DNA of 64,000 bases. Origin: Megascapheus bottae (Eukaryota; Chordata; Mammalia; Rodentia; Geomyidae). Where the stretch lies: positions 372,001 to 436,000 of the forward strand of contig JANJXV010000266.1 in NCBI GenBank assembly GCA_024803745.1, in the 5' to 3' direction. Position 1 is the first letter of the stretch. The number at the start of each line of letters is the position of its first letter. Below the pieces are notes generated by a model. It was given only the letters and a program-made list of their open reading frames with translations, had not been told where the DNA came from and searched no databases. This document shows, piece after piece, positions 10,545 to 23,917 of this stretch. A program made the position numbers and the translations under genes.

Positions 10545-10750
10545 GGGTTGAGAGTTTGGCATAGTGGTAGAGTGCTTGCCTAGCATCCATGAAGATCTGG
10601 GTTTGATTGCTCAGTACCACATAGATAGAAAATCTAGATGTGGCACTGTGGCTCAAGTGGCAGAGGGCTAGACTTGAGAAAACCCGAGGACAGTGCTCAG
10701 GCCCTGAATTCAAGCCCCAAGACTGGCAGAAAGATAAAAGAAAATAAAAA
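10545..10750 (+). mobile_element. U2 sense IDL-Geo-type SINE
   Basis: Same copy as in U1; the A-rich tail reads AGAAAGATAAAAG where U1 has AGAAAAATAAAAG. Confidence 0.8.
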
Positions 10751-11413
10751 TGCTTTTTACGAGCTAATTCACTCACAGCATTTGCTTCTGAAATCTTCGC
10801 TTCTGCATCTTGTGAAATACCCCTTTCCCTCAACGTAGACAAGAAAAACAGATCCATCCCATGATCCACTGTGAGGCCACTGGTTGGGCTAAGAGCTAGT
10901 CGTGCAGCAACACATAAGTTTTATTCTAATACTTTCCAAACTTTGTACTCAAATATGCTACCTACTTACCAACTTATGTCAGTTATCCTTATGCTATAAC
11001 TTTTCTTCATTACTACAATATTCTTACACTCCTACGTTAATCCTCTTGCACCTCCCCTGACCTCTCTCATTCTTTTTTTCTATCTCTGGACCTCTGCTCG
11101 TCTTTCAACCCTTATAATGCACGGATCTACACTTGATGGCTGTTGAGCAATATTGTATATGTAGGTGGTTAATTATTCTCTAGGCTCAGAGGGACTTAAA
11201 GACAATAGAGATTGGATTGAGAGGCTTATTGTTTTGGGTATAAATCGCTTATCAGTGGTTGTATTAGGCTGCTCTGTAAGTGCACAAAAAGAAAGAGTGA
11301 TAATACCAATCAAAACTTGTGAACATCTAGTGTCTGCCAGCTACAGAGGTCTAGGTTGGTTATATCTGAAAAACTATAATCGTATTTAGTAGTAATCTTG
11401 CTCCCATTTTCAA
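10751..11413 (+). other. U2 leader before L1 ORF1
   Basis: Homologous to the U1 leader. The in-frame GTG/ATG upstream of the short frame is lost by TGG to TAG near 11164, so that frame is 74 codons (11165-11389). No independent gene supported. Confidence 0.55.
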
Positions 11414-12597
11414 ATGGGCAGAACAAGAAACTCAAGAAAAATGTCAAATCAAGAAACAACATCCCCCACCCAATGTAAACAGACAATGGAACAGTCACTG
11501 GCAAACCTAGAGGAGAGTCTTCCAATTGCTACACAAATGCAATTGATAAACATCATTAATGAAAAATGTGAAAATATAAAGAAAGAGATAATGGAGGAAG
11601 CCATACCTGAACAAGAGGAAAGCAAAAACAAGGTGATAAGTGAAAAAGAAGAAGCCATAAAGGAGGCCATAATAAAGGTTTTTCAAAGAAAGATGGATGA
11701 ATTCAAAGAATCCACAAATAAAAACGTGACCAAACTCCAGCAAATGTCCAAAGAAAATAAAGCTACTGAGCTAAGCACTCAAAAGGAAATCAAGGAGATA
11801 AAGAAATCCATACATGATCTAAAACAAGGGATGCAAGGCATCAAAAGTGAGCAATTAGAAGCAAGGGAGATGAAAAATAAAGTAGATAGCTTTGATAGCA
11901 GGTTAGACATTCCAGAGGAGAGAATTTCCGTGGCTGAAGATAATTTAGGTATTATAAAGAACAGAAAATGAGTCAATCCAAATCTAGGAAATATGAGAGA
12001 GCGCTTCAGGAGGTCCAAGATACAATTAGGAAGCCTAATTTAAGGCTAGTTGGTACTGAGGAGGGCGTGGAGAAAGAGGTCAATGGTATTGGAAATATAC
12101 TTCAGGGAAACATCTCAGAGAATTTCCCAAATATCCAGAAGGGCAGGCCCATCCAGATACGAGAAGCTTTTAGAACCCCAAACAGACCTGACCAGAAAAG
12201 AACATCCCACCGTCACATTGTGATCCGAACTGGATCAATAGAAACGAAAGGAAAGATCCTAAAGGCAGCCAGGGAAAAGGGATCAGTAACCTACAAAGGC
12301 AAACCAATCAGAATAACCCCAGATTTCTCAGCAGAGACCATGCAAGCAGGAAGTGACTGGAAGCATATATGTCATGCCCTTATATCAATTAACTACCAAC
12401 CAAGAATACTGTAGACAGCTAAGCTCTCTTTCATAACTGAGGGAAAAATGAAAACATTCCATTCCAGGGAAAAGCTGCAACAATATGTCGAAACAAAACC
12501 AACACTACAGAGAATTCTCAAAGATGCTCTATACATAGAAAACCAAAATAAATGCAATATAGGGAAAGAAATGGCACCTAAACAGCATACCATTTAA
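11414..12597 (+). pseudogene. U2 L1 ORF1 pseudogene
   Basis: The coiled-coil half (11414-11971) and RRM/CTD half (11968-12414) are separated by the same ATGA stop-start overlap as in U1. The PRIL TAG is present at 12412-12414. Beyond it the reading is continuous (KTFHSREKLQQYVETKPTL) to the native TAA at 12595-12597, which shows where ORF1 ended. Unit-specific replacements include STQKE for TTQKE, DIPEER for DIAEER and GNISEN for GIISEN. Confidence 0.93.
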
Positions 12598-12645
12598 GGA
12601 CCACAAGCACTGTCAAGACACAGGCCCTACTAAAAGCTTTTAAAA

Positions 12646-15600
12646 ATGGTAGGAACTAATAAATATCTCTCAATCCTAACTCTCAATATCAATGGACTTA
12701 ACTCTCCAATTAAACGGCATAGGTTGTCTAGTTGGATCAAAAGCAAGAGCCATCATTCTGCTGACTTCAAGAGACACATCTTACCCAAAAACAATCATCT
12801 TTTGAAAGTGAGAGGTTGGAATAAACTCTATCAAGCTAACTGCCCCCATAAAGAGGCTAGAGTTGCCATCCTCATATCAGATACAATAGACTTCAAACTA
12901 AAATTAGTAAGAAAAGACAAAGAAGGTTACTACATACTACTAAAGGGATCTTTCCTCCCGGAAGACATAACAATCCTAAATATTTACACACCCAATCCCG
13001 GACCTCCAAACTTCATCAAGCAAACTTTACTTACACTGAAACCATACATAGATCGAAACACAGTGATTGTTGGTGAGTTTAACACACCACTCTCACCAAC
13101 AAGGCAAAAACTCAACAGAGAAACCTTAGAACTGAACACCTATATAGACTAACTAGATCTAACAGACATCTGCAGAATATTCCACTCAATAACACCACAA
13201 TATACGTTTTTCTCAGCAGCACATGGAACATTTTCCAAAATAGACCACATCTTAGGCCATAAAGCAAACCTGGACAGATTCAGAAACACTGAAATTATTC
13301 CATGCACACTCTCAGACCATCAAATTGGAGCTGAACACACATCTCCACCAAAGAAAACCCTGTAACTCATGGAGACTGAACCACACATTGTTGAATCAAA
13401 AACAATTGGTAATCGAAGAGATCAGAACAGATATCCAACTGTTTATGAAATTTAACAATAAGGAGCACACAAATATCAACTCCTTAGGGACACAACAAAG
13501 GCAGTACTCAGAGGAAAATTTATAGCGTGGAGTGCCTACAACAGCAATTTGGAAAAATGGCAAACCAACTAGTTAATGTCTCACCTAAACCTCCTGGAAA
13601 AAGAGAAACAAACCAACCCTAAACCCATTAGGAGAAAGCAAATTATTAAAATCAAAGCAGAATTAAATGATTTGGAATAAAAAAAACTATAGAAAGAATC
13701 AACAAAACAAGGAGTTGGTTCTTGAAAGAATTAACAAAATTGACAAGCCCTTAGCAAATCTTACCAAAAAAAGAAGAGAGCATATCGAAATAAACAAAAT
13801 CGCAGATGAAAATGGTAATATCACGACAGAAATTACCAAGATCCAGAATATCATGAGGGAATACTTCTCAAACCTTTACGCCAACAAATTTGAGAATCTA
13901 GAAGAAATGGATGAATTCCTAGACAATATTAACATACACACACTGAACCAAGAAGAGCTAACCCAACTCAACAGGCCTATTTCAAGCTCTGAAATAGAAA
14001 TGGAAATTAGACAACTTCCACTTAAAAAGAGCCCAGGGCCAGATGGATTCACAGCTGAATTCTATAAGGTCTTCAAAGCAGAGCTCACACCAATACTCCT
14101 CAAGATCTTCAACGAAATTGAAAATGAAGGTTCTTTACTAAACTGATTCTGTGCAGCCAGCATATCCCTCATCCCCAAACCAGACAGAGATTCATCAAAG
14201 AAAGAGATCTATAGACCCATTTCTTTGATGAACATCGATGCAAAACTTCTCAACAAAATACTGGCCAACCGTCTACAACAACTCATCAAAAAAAATATAC
14301 ACTATGATCAAACAGGATTCATCACAGGGAGGCAAAGCTGGTTCAACATACACAAATCAATTAATATAATTCAACACATCAACAGGAGCAGGGATAAAAT
14401 CACATGATTGTCTCAATAGATGCGGAAAAGGCATTTGACAAGATCCAAAACCCCTTTATGTTAAAAGATGTGGAGAAACTAGGAATCCATGGAACATTTC
14501 TCAATGTAATAAAGGCTGTGTATGAGAAACCCACTGCTAGTATTATACTTAATGGTGAAAATCTAAAGCCATTCCCTCTAAAATCAGGAACGAGACAAGG
14601 ATGCCCACTCTCTCCACTCCTTTTTAACATAGTACTAGAATTCCTAGGCAGTGCAATATGGCAAGAAGCAAGCATAAAGGGGATCCAAGTAGGGAAAGAG
14701 GAAATAAAACTATCCCTCTTTGCAGATGACATGATTCTGTATTTAAAGAATCCTATAGACTCTACTCCCAAGCTCCTTGAGCTGATTCAAAGCTTTGGAA
14801 GGGTAGCAGGCCATAAAATCAACCCTCACAAATCAACTGCCTTACTTTACGCCAACACTGAGAGGAACGAGGCAATAATCAGGAAAGAAAATCCTTTCAC
14901 AATAGCCTCAAAGAAAATAAAGTACCTAGCAATTAGCTTAACTAAGAATGTAAAGGACCGTTTAGATGAAAACTTTAAAACCCTAAAAAAGGAAATTAAA
15001 GCAGAACTAAGGAAATGGAAAAACCTCCCATGCTCCTGGATTGGAAGAATCAACGTTGTGAAAATGACAACCTTGCCAAGGGCTATCTACAAATTCAATG
15101 TAATACCCATCAACATCCCAATGTCATTCTTTAAAGACATAGAAGAGGCAATTCAAAATTTCATATGGAATAATAAAAGACCCCGTATAGCAAAAACACT
15201 TCTTAGCAGAAAGAACAGCGCTGGAGGAATTTCAATTCCAAACTTAAGGCTCTATTACAGAGCTATAATTCTCAAAACAGCTTGGTACTGGCACAAGAAC
15301 AGGCCTGAAGTCCAATGGAGTAGAACTGCGGACCCAGATATTAAACCACAGACCTATGGCCACCTAATCTTTGACCAGGGAGCCAAAAAAATAGAATGGA
15401 AGAAAGATAGCCTCTTCAACAAGTTGTGCTGGCAGAACTGGTTAAACACCTGCAGAAAACTAAAGTTGGATCCTTCTTTGTCCCCTTGCACTAGAATTAA
15501 CTCCAAATGGATCAAAGACGTGGAGGTAAAAGCTGACACACTGAAAAGTTTACAGGAAGGAATAGGAGATACACTAGGCCTCCTTGGTACAGGTCGAAAC

Positions 15601-16467
15601 TTTCTTAATAAGGACCAAGAATCACAACAAATCAGAGAAAGGCTGGATAAGTGGGACTGCATTAAACTGCAGAGCTTTTGTATGGCAACGGATATAGCTA
15701 CTAAACTAATCAGGAAGCCTACAGAGTGGGAGAAGATCTTCACCACCCAAACAACCGAACAAGGCCTCATATCTAAAATATATCAACAACTCAAAAAATT
15801 GAATCACTCCAAAACTAACCTCCAAAGTAACACCCATCCCATTACAAAATGGGCCAAAGACTTAAAGAGAGTCTTCTCTGAAGAAGAAACAAAAATGGCC
15901 TATAGACACATGAAGAAATGCTCAACATCTCTGGTCATAAAAGAAATGCAAATCAAAACAAGTCTAAGATTCCACCTAACTCCAGTTAGAATGGCCAGGA
16001 TCAGGAAAACGAATGACAACAGATGCTGGAGGGGATGTGGTCAGGAGGGATCACTACTACACTGTTGGTGGGAGTGCAAACTCGTTCAACCACTATGGAA
16101 AGCAGTGCGGCAGTGCCTCAAAACGCTAAACATACAACTCCCCTATGACCCAGCAATTCCAGTACTTGGCATTTACCCAACAATCCAGAAACAAGGGCAT
16201 ACTAAACCCACTAGCACAACAATGTTCATTGCAGCACTATTCACCATAGCAAAGATATGGAACCAACCCAGATGTCCCTCAGTTGATGAGTGGATCAACA
16301 AGTTGTGGTATTTGTACACAATGGAATTCTATGCTGCTGTCAGAAAGAATGACATCGCCCCATTTGTTAGGAAATGGAAAGACTTAGAACAAATCATATT
16401 AAGTGAAGTAAGCCAGACTCAAAGGAACTTAGGCTCAGTGGTTTCCCTCATTCGTCATAATCAGTAG
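12646..16467 (+). pseudogene. U2 L1 ORF2 pseudogene with 687-codon RT frame
   Basis: A one-base deletion in the A-run near 12740 joins the ATG frame directly to the main endonuclease frame, giving an unusual 168-codon frame (12646-13152), ended by CAA to TAA. It lacks the TGA seen in other units but has out-of-frame residues around the QETHL region. Further pieces are 13325-13525, 13667-14146 and 14225-14407. The frame 14404-16467 is open for 687 codons: motif A at residues 4-14, RQGCP at 64-68, FADD at 106-109, and the Cys-rich C-X3-C-X7-H-X4-C motif at about 541-558. The endonuclease motif is GEFN. Not functional as one protein. Confidence 0.95.
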
Positions 16468-16884
16468 AAACCTTGGGCTCTACTAGCAGAGATTGTCAAT
16501 AGAGCAAAAGGCCATATATAAGGCCATATAATGTGAAGCTAATTGAAAGGACCTCCAGGATATTGACACAAAAGCCATATAATGAATGATTTTTGTCCTT
16601 AATGTACTATGTTGTCTCTCTTCTCGCTTGCTGTCCCTTGGTTATCCCATATTGGTATAGTATCTCACTTTGTTATCTGATATATTGAATTTATTTGTAT
16701 TTGGATATTTGAAATTTGATAGGGAAGGGGGGAAAACCAAGACGGGTGGGGGTGTGGGGTTGGAGGGAAATGGGTACCAAGACATGTGAAAGGGTATCAA
16801 TGTATGTGAATTAATGCACCTTTTATCTGGCAAACATCATCTAACCCTTTTACTAATTACAATAAAAAAATGAAAAAAAAGAAA
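16468..16884 (+). mobile_element. U2 L1 3' UTR and A-rich tail
   Basis: The G-rich tract differs in run lengths from U0/U1: six Gs before the AAAACC and five Gs in the later run, starting near 16730. CTTTTATC replaces CTTCTATC near 16820. Confidence 0.88.
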
Positions 16885-17510
16885 GTTGTAGTGTGTGGGG
16901 AGGATGATGGGGTTAAATACATTTCTTCTTAGAAATTTACCTCATCTGGTTGCCCTGGATTTTCCTGGTCTTCTTCTTAGAGAAAGTTCTGTTATACTGG
17001 ATTTGTTGCTTGGCAATGATCTAGCATGTACATCTTCGAGTGAGATATCCACAACTTCCATGCCTGAGACTCGAGTTTCCTGACCTTTGGCAACAGCACA
17101 GCAACATCTTTCTTCCTCCTGAGCCACAGGCCAAATGAGCTGGCTTGAGCTGGTTGTTAGTTACAGTGGCTTGGTTACCAGGGTTCCATATTCTGTTCCA
17201 TTGTGAGGGAGGCAGGGTCACCTTTCAGGGCCCAATGACCAAAGATCCTTGCTCACAAAAGACCTCACCAAAGACATACTGGAGGCTGAATCTCTCCTCC
17301 AGTCTCACAATATACATGTGGATGTAGTATACAGCACACCTTATTTGTCCAATCCAGATGTCTTCCACTAGGCCCAAATACCAGTCTGGTCTCAGGCTCA
17401 AGGAGCCTTTCTTAGGTAAGATCCAAACTTAAGGGTCAATATTGCCCTCATCCTTTACAAAACATTTGCTTCACAGTGCCTTCTCTGCCTGCATTTTGCC
17501 CCTTGTCGAA
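16885..17510. other. U3 spacer left block, unrecognised
   Basis: Carries several private changes (GGTTAAATAC, TTTGTTGCTTGG, GTGAGATATCC). No gene seen. Confidence 0.6.
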
Positions 17511-17706
17511 TTTTTTTTGTTTTTGCTAGTCTTGGGACTTGACCTCACAGTGTGAACATTGTTCTTGGGCTTTCTTTAGGCTTTAGCTGTCCCACCGAGC
17601 CACAGCACCACTTGCAGCGTTTTCTATGTATGTGGTAATGAGGAATCAAACCTGAGGCTTACTGCTTGGTAGCCAAGGACTCTCCCACTAGGTCAAACAC
17701 CCAGGG
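17511..17706 (-). mobile_element. U3 antisense IDL-Geo-type SINE
   Basis: Same insertion as in U1. From U3 onward the middle reads GCAGCGTTTTCTATGTATG, where U1/U2 have GCAGAGTTTTCTATTTATG. Confidence 0.72.
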
Positions 17707-17906
17707 CATCTTGCACATATTTTTGACGTCAATCTACTAGGATATTATTAGGTTTCTGTATCCTAATCAATTTTTTCCTGATGATTAGCTTTGCTGTCAT
17801 GTGTAAAAAATGCAAGAGGGAAAAACACAGAAGAATTAGTGAAATTAAAAAAAAACATTAGACACAGTTAAGTGTTCATTCTTTGTAGGAGAAAGGATAT
17901 TTGGAT

Positions 17907-17954
<48 letters not shown>
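17907..17954. repeat. Expanded ATG microsatellite, 16 copies
   Basis: Sixteen perfect ATG repeats (48 bp), against six in the neighbouring units. The flanks are otherwise the same, so this is a local expansion in one unit. Confidence 0.95.
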
Positions 17955-17955
<1 letters not shown>

Positions 17956-17974
17956 CTTTATAATTACTATGTCA

Positions 17975-18180
17975 GGGTTGAGATTTTGGCATAGTGGTAG
18001 AGTGCTTGCCTAGCATCCATGAAGATCTGGGTTTGATTGCTCAGTACCACATAGATAGAAAATCTAGATGTGGCACTGTGGCTCAAGTGGCAGAGGGCTA
18101 GACTTGAGAAAACCCGAGGACAGTGCTCAGGCCCTGAATTCAAGCCCCAAGACTGGCAGTAAGATAAAAGAAAATAAAAA
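17975..18180 (+). mobile_element. U3 sense IDL-Geo-type SINE
   Basis: Same copy as in U1, with GAGATTTTGG for GAGAGTTTGG at the start and GGCAGTAAG before the A-tail. Confidence 0.8.
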
Positions 18181-18843
18181 TGCTTTTTACGAGCTAATTC
18201 ACTCACAGCATTTGCTTCTGAAATCTTCGCTTCTGCATCTTGTGAAATACCCCTTTCCCTCAACGTAGACAAGAAAAACAGATCCATCCCATGGTCCACT
18301 GTGAGGCCACTGGTTGGGCTAAGAGCTAGTCGTGCAGCAACACATAAGTTTTATTCTAATACTTTCCAAACTTTGTACTCAAATATGCTACCTACTTACC
18401 AACTTATGTCAGTTATCCTTATGCTATAACTTTTCTTCATTACTACAATATTCTTACACTCCTACGTTAATCCTCTTGCACCTCCCCTGACCTCTCTCAT
18501 TCTTTTTTTCTATCTCTGGACCTCTGCTCGTCTTTCAACCCTTATACTGCACGGATCTACACTTGATGGCTGTTGAGCAATATTGTATATGTAGGTGGTT
18601 AATTATTCTCTAGGCTCAGAGGGACTTAAAGACAATAGAGATTGGATTGAGAGGCTTATTGTTTTGGGTATAAATCGCTTATCAGTGGTTGTATTAGGCT
18701 GGTCTGTAAGTGCACAAAAAGAGAGAGTGATAATACCAATCAAAACTTGTGAACATCTAGTGTCTGCCAGCTACAGAGGTCTAGGTTGGTTATATCTGAA
18801 AAACTATAATCATATTTAGTAGTAATCTTGCTCCCATTTTCAA
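18181..18843 (+). other. U3 leader before L1 ORF1
   Basis: Homologous to the U2 leader; AATCATATT replaces AATCGTATT near 18811. No gene supported. Confidence 0.55.
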
Positions 18844-20027
18844 ATGGGCAGAACAAGAAACTCAAGAAAAATGTCAAATCAAGAAACAACATCCCCCACC
18901 CAATGTAAACAGACAATGGAACAGTCACTGGCAAACCTAGAGGAGAGTCTTCCAATTGCTACACAAATGCAATTGATAAACACCATTAATGAAAAATGTG
19001 AAAATATAAAGAAAGAGATAATGGAGGAAGCCATACCTGAACAAGAGGAAAGCAAAAACAAGGTGATAAGTGAAAAAGAAGAAGCCATAAAGGAGGCCAT
19101 AATAAAGGTTTTTCAAAGAAAGATGGATGAATTCAAAGAATCCACAAATAAAAACATGACCAAACTCCAGCAAATGTCCAAAGAAAATAAAGCTACTGAG
19201 CTAACCACTCAAAAGGAAATCAAGGAGATAAAGAAATCCATACATGATCTAAAACAAGGGATGCAAGGCATCAAAAGTGAGCAATTAGAAGCAAGGGAGA
19301 TGAAAAATAAAGTAGATAGCTTTGATAGCAGGTTAGACATTGCAGAGGAGAGAATTTCCGTGGCTGAAGATAATTTAGGTATTATAAAGAACCGAAAATG
19401 AGTCAATCCAAATCTAGGAAATATGAGAGAGCGCTTCAGGAGGTCCAATATTCAATTAGGAAGCCTAATTTAAGGCTAGTTGGTATTGAGGAGGGCGTGG
19501 AGAAAGAGGTCAATGGTATTGGAAATATACTTCAGGGAATCATCTCAGAGAATTTCCCAAATATCCAGAAGGGCAGGCCCATCCAGATACGAGAAGCTGT
19601 TAGAACCCCAAACAGACCTGACCAGAAAAGAACATCCCACCGCCACATTGTGATCCGAACTGGATCAATAGAAACGAAAGGAAAGATCCTAAAGGCAGCC
19701 AGGGAAAAGGGATCAGTAACCTACAAAGGCAAACCAATCAGAATAACCCCAGATTTCTCAGCAGAGACCATGCAAGTACGAAGTGACTGGAAGCATATAT
19801 GTCATGCCCTTATATCAAATAACCACCAACCAAGAATACTGCAGCCAGCTAAGCTCTCATTCATAACTGAGTGAAAAATAAAAACATTCCATTCCAGGGA
19901 AAAGCTGCAACAATATGTCGAAACAAAACCAACACTACAGAGATTTTTCAAAGATGCTCTATACATAGAAAACCAAAATAAATGCAATATAGGGAAAGAA
20001 AAGGCACCTAAACAGCATACCATCTAA
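18844..20027 (+). pseudogene. U3 L1 ORF1 pseudogene
   Basis: Same central stop-start overlap (TGA/ATG at 19398). In this unit alone the PRIL codon TAG reads CAG, so the second half continues through QPAKLSFITE to a TGA at 19872-19874 that is itself private. This suggests either retention of the older codon or a back-change. The native stop is TAA 20025-20027. Confidence 0.93.
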
Positions 20028-20075
20028 GGACCACAAGAACTGTCAAGACACAGGCCCTACTAAAAGCTTTCAAAA

Positions 20076-23000
20076 ATGGTAGGAACTAATAAATATCTCT
20101 CAATCCTAACTCTCAATATCAATGGACTTTACTCTCCAATTAAACGGCATAGGTTGTCTAGTTGGATCAAAAAGCAAGAGCCATCGTTCTGCTGACTTCG
20201 AGAGACACTTCTTACCCAAAAACAATCATCTTTTGAAAGTGAGAGGTTGGAATAAACTCTATCAAGCTAACTGCCCCCATAAACAGGCTAGAGTTGCCAT
20301 CTTCATATCAGATACAATAGACTTCAAACTAAAATTAGTAAGAAAAGACAAAGAAGTTTACTACATACTACTAAAGGGATCTTTCCTCCCGGAAGACATA
20401 ACAATCCTAAATATTTACACACCCAATCCCGGAGCTCCAAACTTCATCAAGCAAACTTTACTTACACTGAAACCATACATAGATCGAAACACAGTGATTG
20501 TTGGTGAGTTTAACACACCACTCTCACCTATGGACAGATCAACAAGGCAAAAACTCAACAGAGAAACCTTAGAACTGAACAACTATATAGACCAACTAGA
20601 TCTAACAGACATCTGCAGAATATTCCACCCAGTAACACCACAGTATACGTTTTTCTCAGCAGCACATGGAACATTTTCCAAAATAGACAACATCTTAGGC
20701 CATAAAGCAAACCTGGACAGATTCTGAAACACTGAAATTATTCCATGCACACTCTCAGACCATAAAGGCATCAAATTGGAGCTGAACACACATCTCCACC
20801 AAAGAAAACCCTGTAACTCATGGAGACTGAACCACACATTGTTGAATCAAAAACAATGGGTAATCGAAGAGATCAGAACAGATATCCAACTGTTTATGAA
20901 ATTTAACAATAAGGAGCACACAAATATCAACTCCTTAGGGACACAACAAAGGCAGTACTCAGAGGAAAATTTATAGCGTGGAGTGCCTACAACAGCAAGT
21001 TGGAAAAATGGCAAACCAACTAGTTAATGTCTCACCTTAACCTCCTGGAAAAAGAGCAACAAACCAACCCTAAACCCATTAGGAGAAAGCAAATTATTAA
21101 AATCAAAGCAGCATTAAATGATTTGGAATAAAAAAAACTATAGAAAGAATCAACAAATCAAGGAGTTGGTTCTTGAAAGAATTAACAAAATTGACAAGCC
21201 CTTAGCAAATCTTACCAAAAAAAGAAGAGAGCATATCGAAATAAACAAAATCGCAGATGAAAATGGTAATATCACGACAGAAATTACCAAGAACCAGAAT
21301 ATCATGAGGGAATACTTCTCAAACCTTTACGCCAACAAATTTGAGAATCTAGAAGAAATGGATGAATTCCTAGACAATATTAACATACACACACTGAACC
21401 AAGAAGAGCTAACCCAACTCAACAGGCCTATTTCAAGCTCTGAAATAGAAATGGAAATTAGACAACTTCCACTTAAAAAGAGCCCAGGGCCAGATGGATT
21501 CACAGCTGAATTCTATAAGTTCTTCAAAGCAGAGCTCACACCAATACTCCTCAAGCCCTTCAACGAAATTGAAAATGAAGGTTCTTTACTAAACTGATTC
21601 TGTGAAGCCAGCATATCCCTCATCCCCAAACCAGACAGAGATTCATCAAAGAAAGAGATCCATAGACCCAATTCTTTGATGAACATCGATGCAAAACTTC
21701 TCAACAAAATACTGGCCAACCGTCTACAACAACTCATCAAAAAAATATACACTATGATCAAACTGGATTCATCATAGGGAGGGAAAGCTGGTTCAACATA
21801 CACAAATCAATTAATATAATTGAACACATCAACAGGAGCAGGGATAAAATCACATGATTGTCTCAATAGATGCGGAAAAGGCATTTGACAAGATCCAAAA
21901 CCCCTTTATGTTAAAAGATGTGGAGAAACTAGGAATCCATGGAACATTTCTCAATGTAATAAAGGCGGTGTATGAGAAACCCACTGCTAGTATTATACTT
22001 AATGGTGAAAATCTAAAGCCATTCCCTCTAAAATCAGGAATGAGACAAGGATGCCCACTCTCTCCACTCCTTTTTAACATAGTACTAGAATTCCTAGGCA
22101 GTGCAATATGGCAAGAAGCAAGCATAAAGGGGATCCAAGTAGGGAAAGAGGAAATAAAACTATCCCTCTTTGCAGATGACATGATTCTGTATTTAAAGAA
22201 TCCTATAGACTCTACTCCCAAGCTCCTTGAGCTGATTCAAAGCTTTGGAAGGGTAGCAGGCCATAAAATCAACCCTCACAAATCAACTGCCTTACTTTAC
22301 GCCAACACTGAGAGGAATGAGGCAATAATCAGGAAAGAAAATCCTTTCAGAATAGCCTCAAAGAAAATAAAGTACCTAGCAATTAGCTTAACTAAGAATG
22401 TAAAGGACCGTTTAGATGAAAACTTTAAAACCCTAAAAAAGGAAATTAAAGCAGAACTAAGGAAATGGAAAAACCTCCCATGCTCCTGGATTGGAAGAAT
22501 CAACATTGTGAAAATGACAACCTTGCCAAGGGCTATCTACAAATTCAATGTAATACCCATCAACATCCCAATGTCATTCTTTAAAGACATAGAAGAGGCA
22601 ATTCAAAATTTCATATGGAATAATAAAAGACCCCGTATAGCAAAAACACTTCTTAGCAGAAAGAACAGCGCTGGAGGAATTTCAATTCCAAACTTAAGGC
22701 TCTATTACAGAGCTATAATTCTCAAAACAGCTTGGTACTGGCACAAGAACAGGCCTGAAGTCCAATGGAGTAGAACTGCGGACCCAGATATTAAACCACA
22801 GACCTATGGCCACCTAATCTTTGACCAGGGAGCCAAAAAAATAGAATGGAAGAAAGATAGCCTCTTCAACAAGTTGTGCTGGCAGAACTGGTTAAACACC
22901 TGCAGAAAACTAAAGTTGGATCCTTCTTTGTCCCCTTGCACTAGAATTAACTCCAAATGGATCAAAGACGTGGAGGTAAAAGCTGAAACACTGAAAAGTT

Positions 23001-23917
23001 TACAGGAAGGAATAGGAGATACACTAGGCCTCCTTGGTACAGGTCGAAACTTTCTTAATAAGGACCAAGAATCACAACAAATCAGAGAAAGGCTGGATAA
23101 GTGGGACTGCATTAAACTGCAGAGCTTTTGTATGGCAACGCATATAGCTAGTAAACTAATCAGGAAGCCTACAGAGTGGGAGAAGATCTTCACCACCCAA
23201 ACAACCGAACAAGGCCTCATATCTAAAATATATCAACAACTCAAAAAATTGAATCACTCCAAAACTAACCTCCAAAGTAACACCCATCCCATTACAAAAT
23301 GGGCCAAAGACTTAAAGAGAGTCTTCTCTGAAGAAGAAACAAAAATGGCCTATAGACACATGAAGAAATGCTCAACATCTCTGGTCATAAAAGAAATGCA
23401 AATCAAAACAAGTCTAAGATTCCACCTAACTCCAGTTAGAATGGCCAGGATCAGGAAAACGAATGACAACAGATGCTGGAGGGGATGTGGTCAGGAGGGA
23501 TCACTACTACACTGTTGGTGGGAGTGCAAACTCGTTCAACCACTATGGAAAGCAGTGCGGCAGTGCCTCAAAACGCTAAACATACAACTCCCCTATGACC
23601 CAGCAATTCCAGTACTTGGCATTTACCCAGCAATCCAGAAACAAGGGCATACTAAACCCACTAGCACAACAATGTTCATTGCAGCACTATTCACCATAGC
23701 AAAGATATGGAACCAACCCAGATGTCCCTCAGTTGATGAGTGGATCAACAAGTTGTGGTATTTGTACACAATGGAATTCTATGCTGCTGTCAGAAAGAAT
23801 GACATCGCCCCATTTGTTAGGAAATGGAAAGACTTAGAACAAATCATATTAAGTGAAGTAAGCCAGACTCAAAGGAACTTAGGCTCAGTGGTTTCCCTCA
23901 TTCGTCATAATCAGTAG
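20076..23917 (+). pseudogene. U3 L1 ORF2 pseudogene with 687-codon RT frame
   Basis: The endonuclease frame 20122-20727 is cut by AGA to TGA at 20725 (shared with U4), then resumes at 20776-20976. GEFN and KIDNILG replace the usual GDFN and KIDHILG. Fingers lie in 21118-21597; a one-A deletion in the run near 21740 breaks the next block. The frame 21854-23917 keeps motif A, GMRQGCP, FADD and the intact Cys-rich motif for 687 codons. A private GAT to CAT gives ATHIASK near 23140. Confidence 0.95.

Larger units (their letters stand above)
9483..16884 (+). repeat. U2: complete tandem unit
   Basis: Shortest unit (7402 bp). Two deletions in the endonuclease region of ORF2, 12 bp near 13098 and 8 bp near 13320, account for the loss. 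The spacer still resembles U1, but the ORF2 3' half lacks the U0/U1 lesions, so the U1/U2 relationship changes along the unit. Confidence 0.98.
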
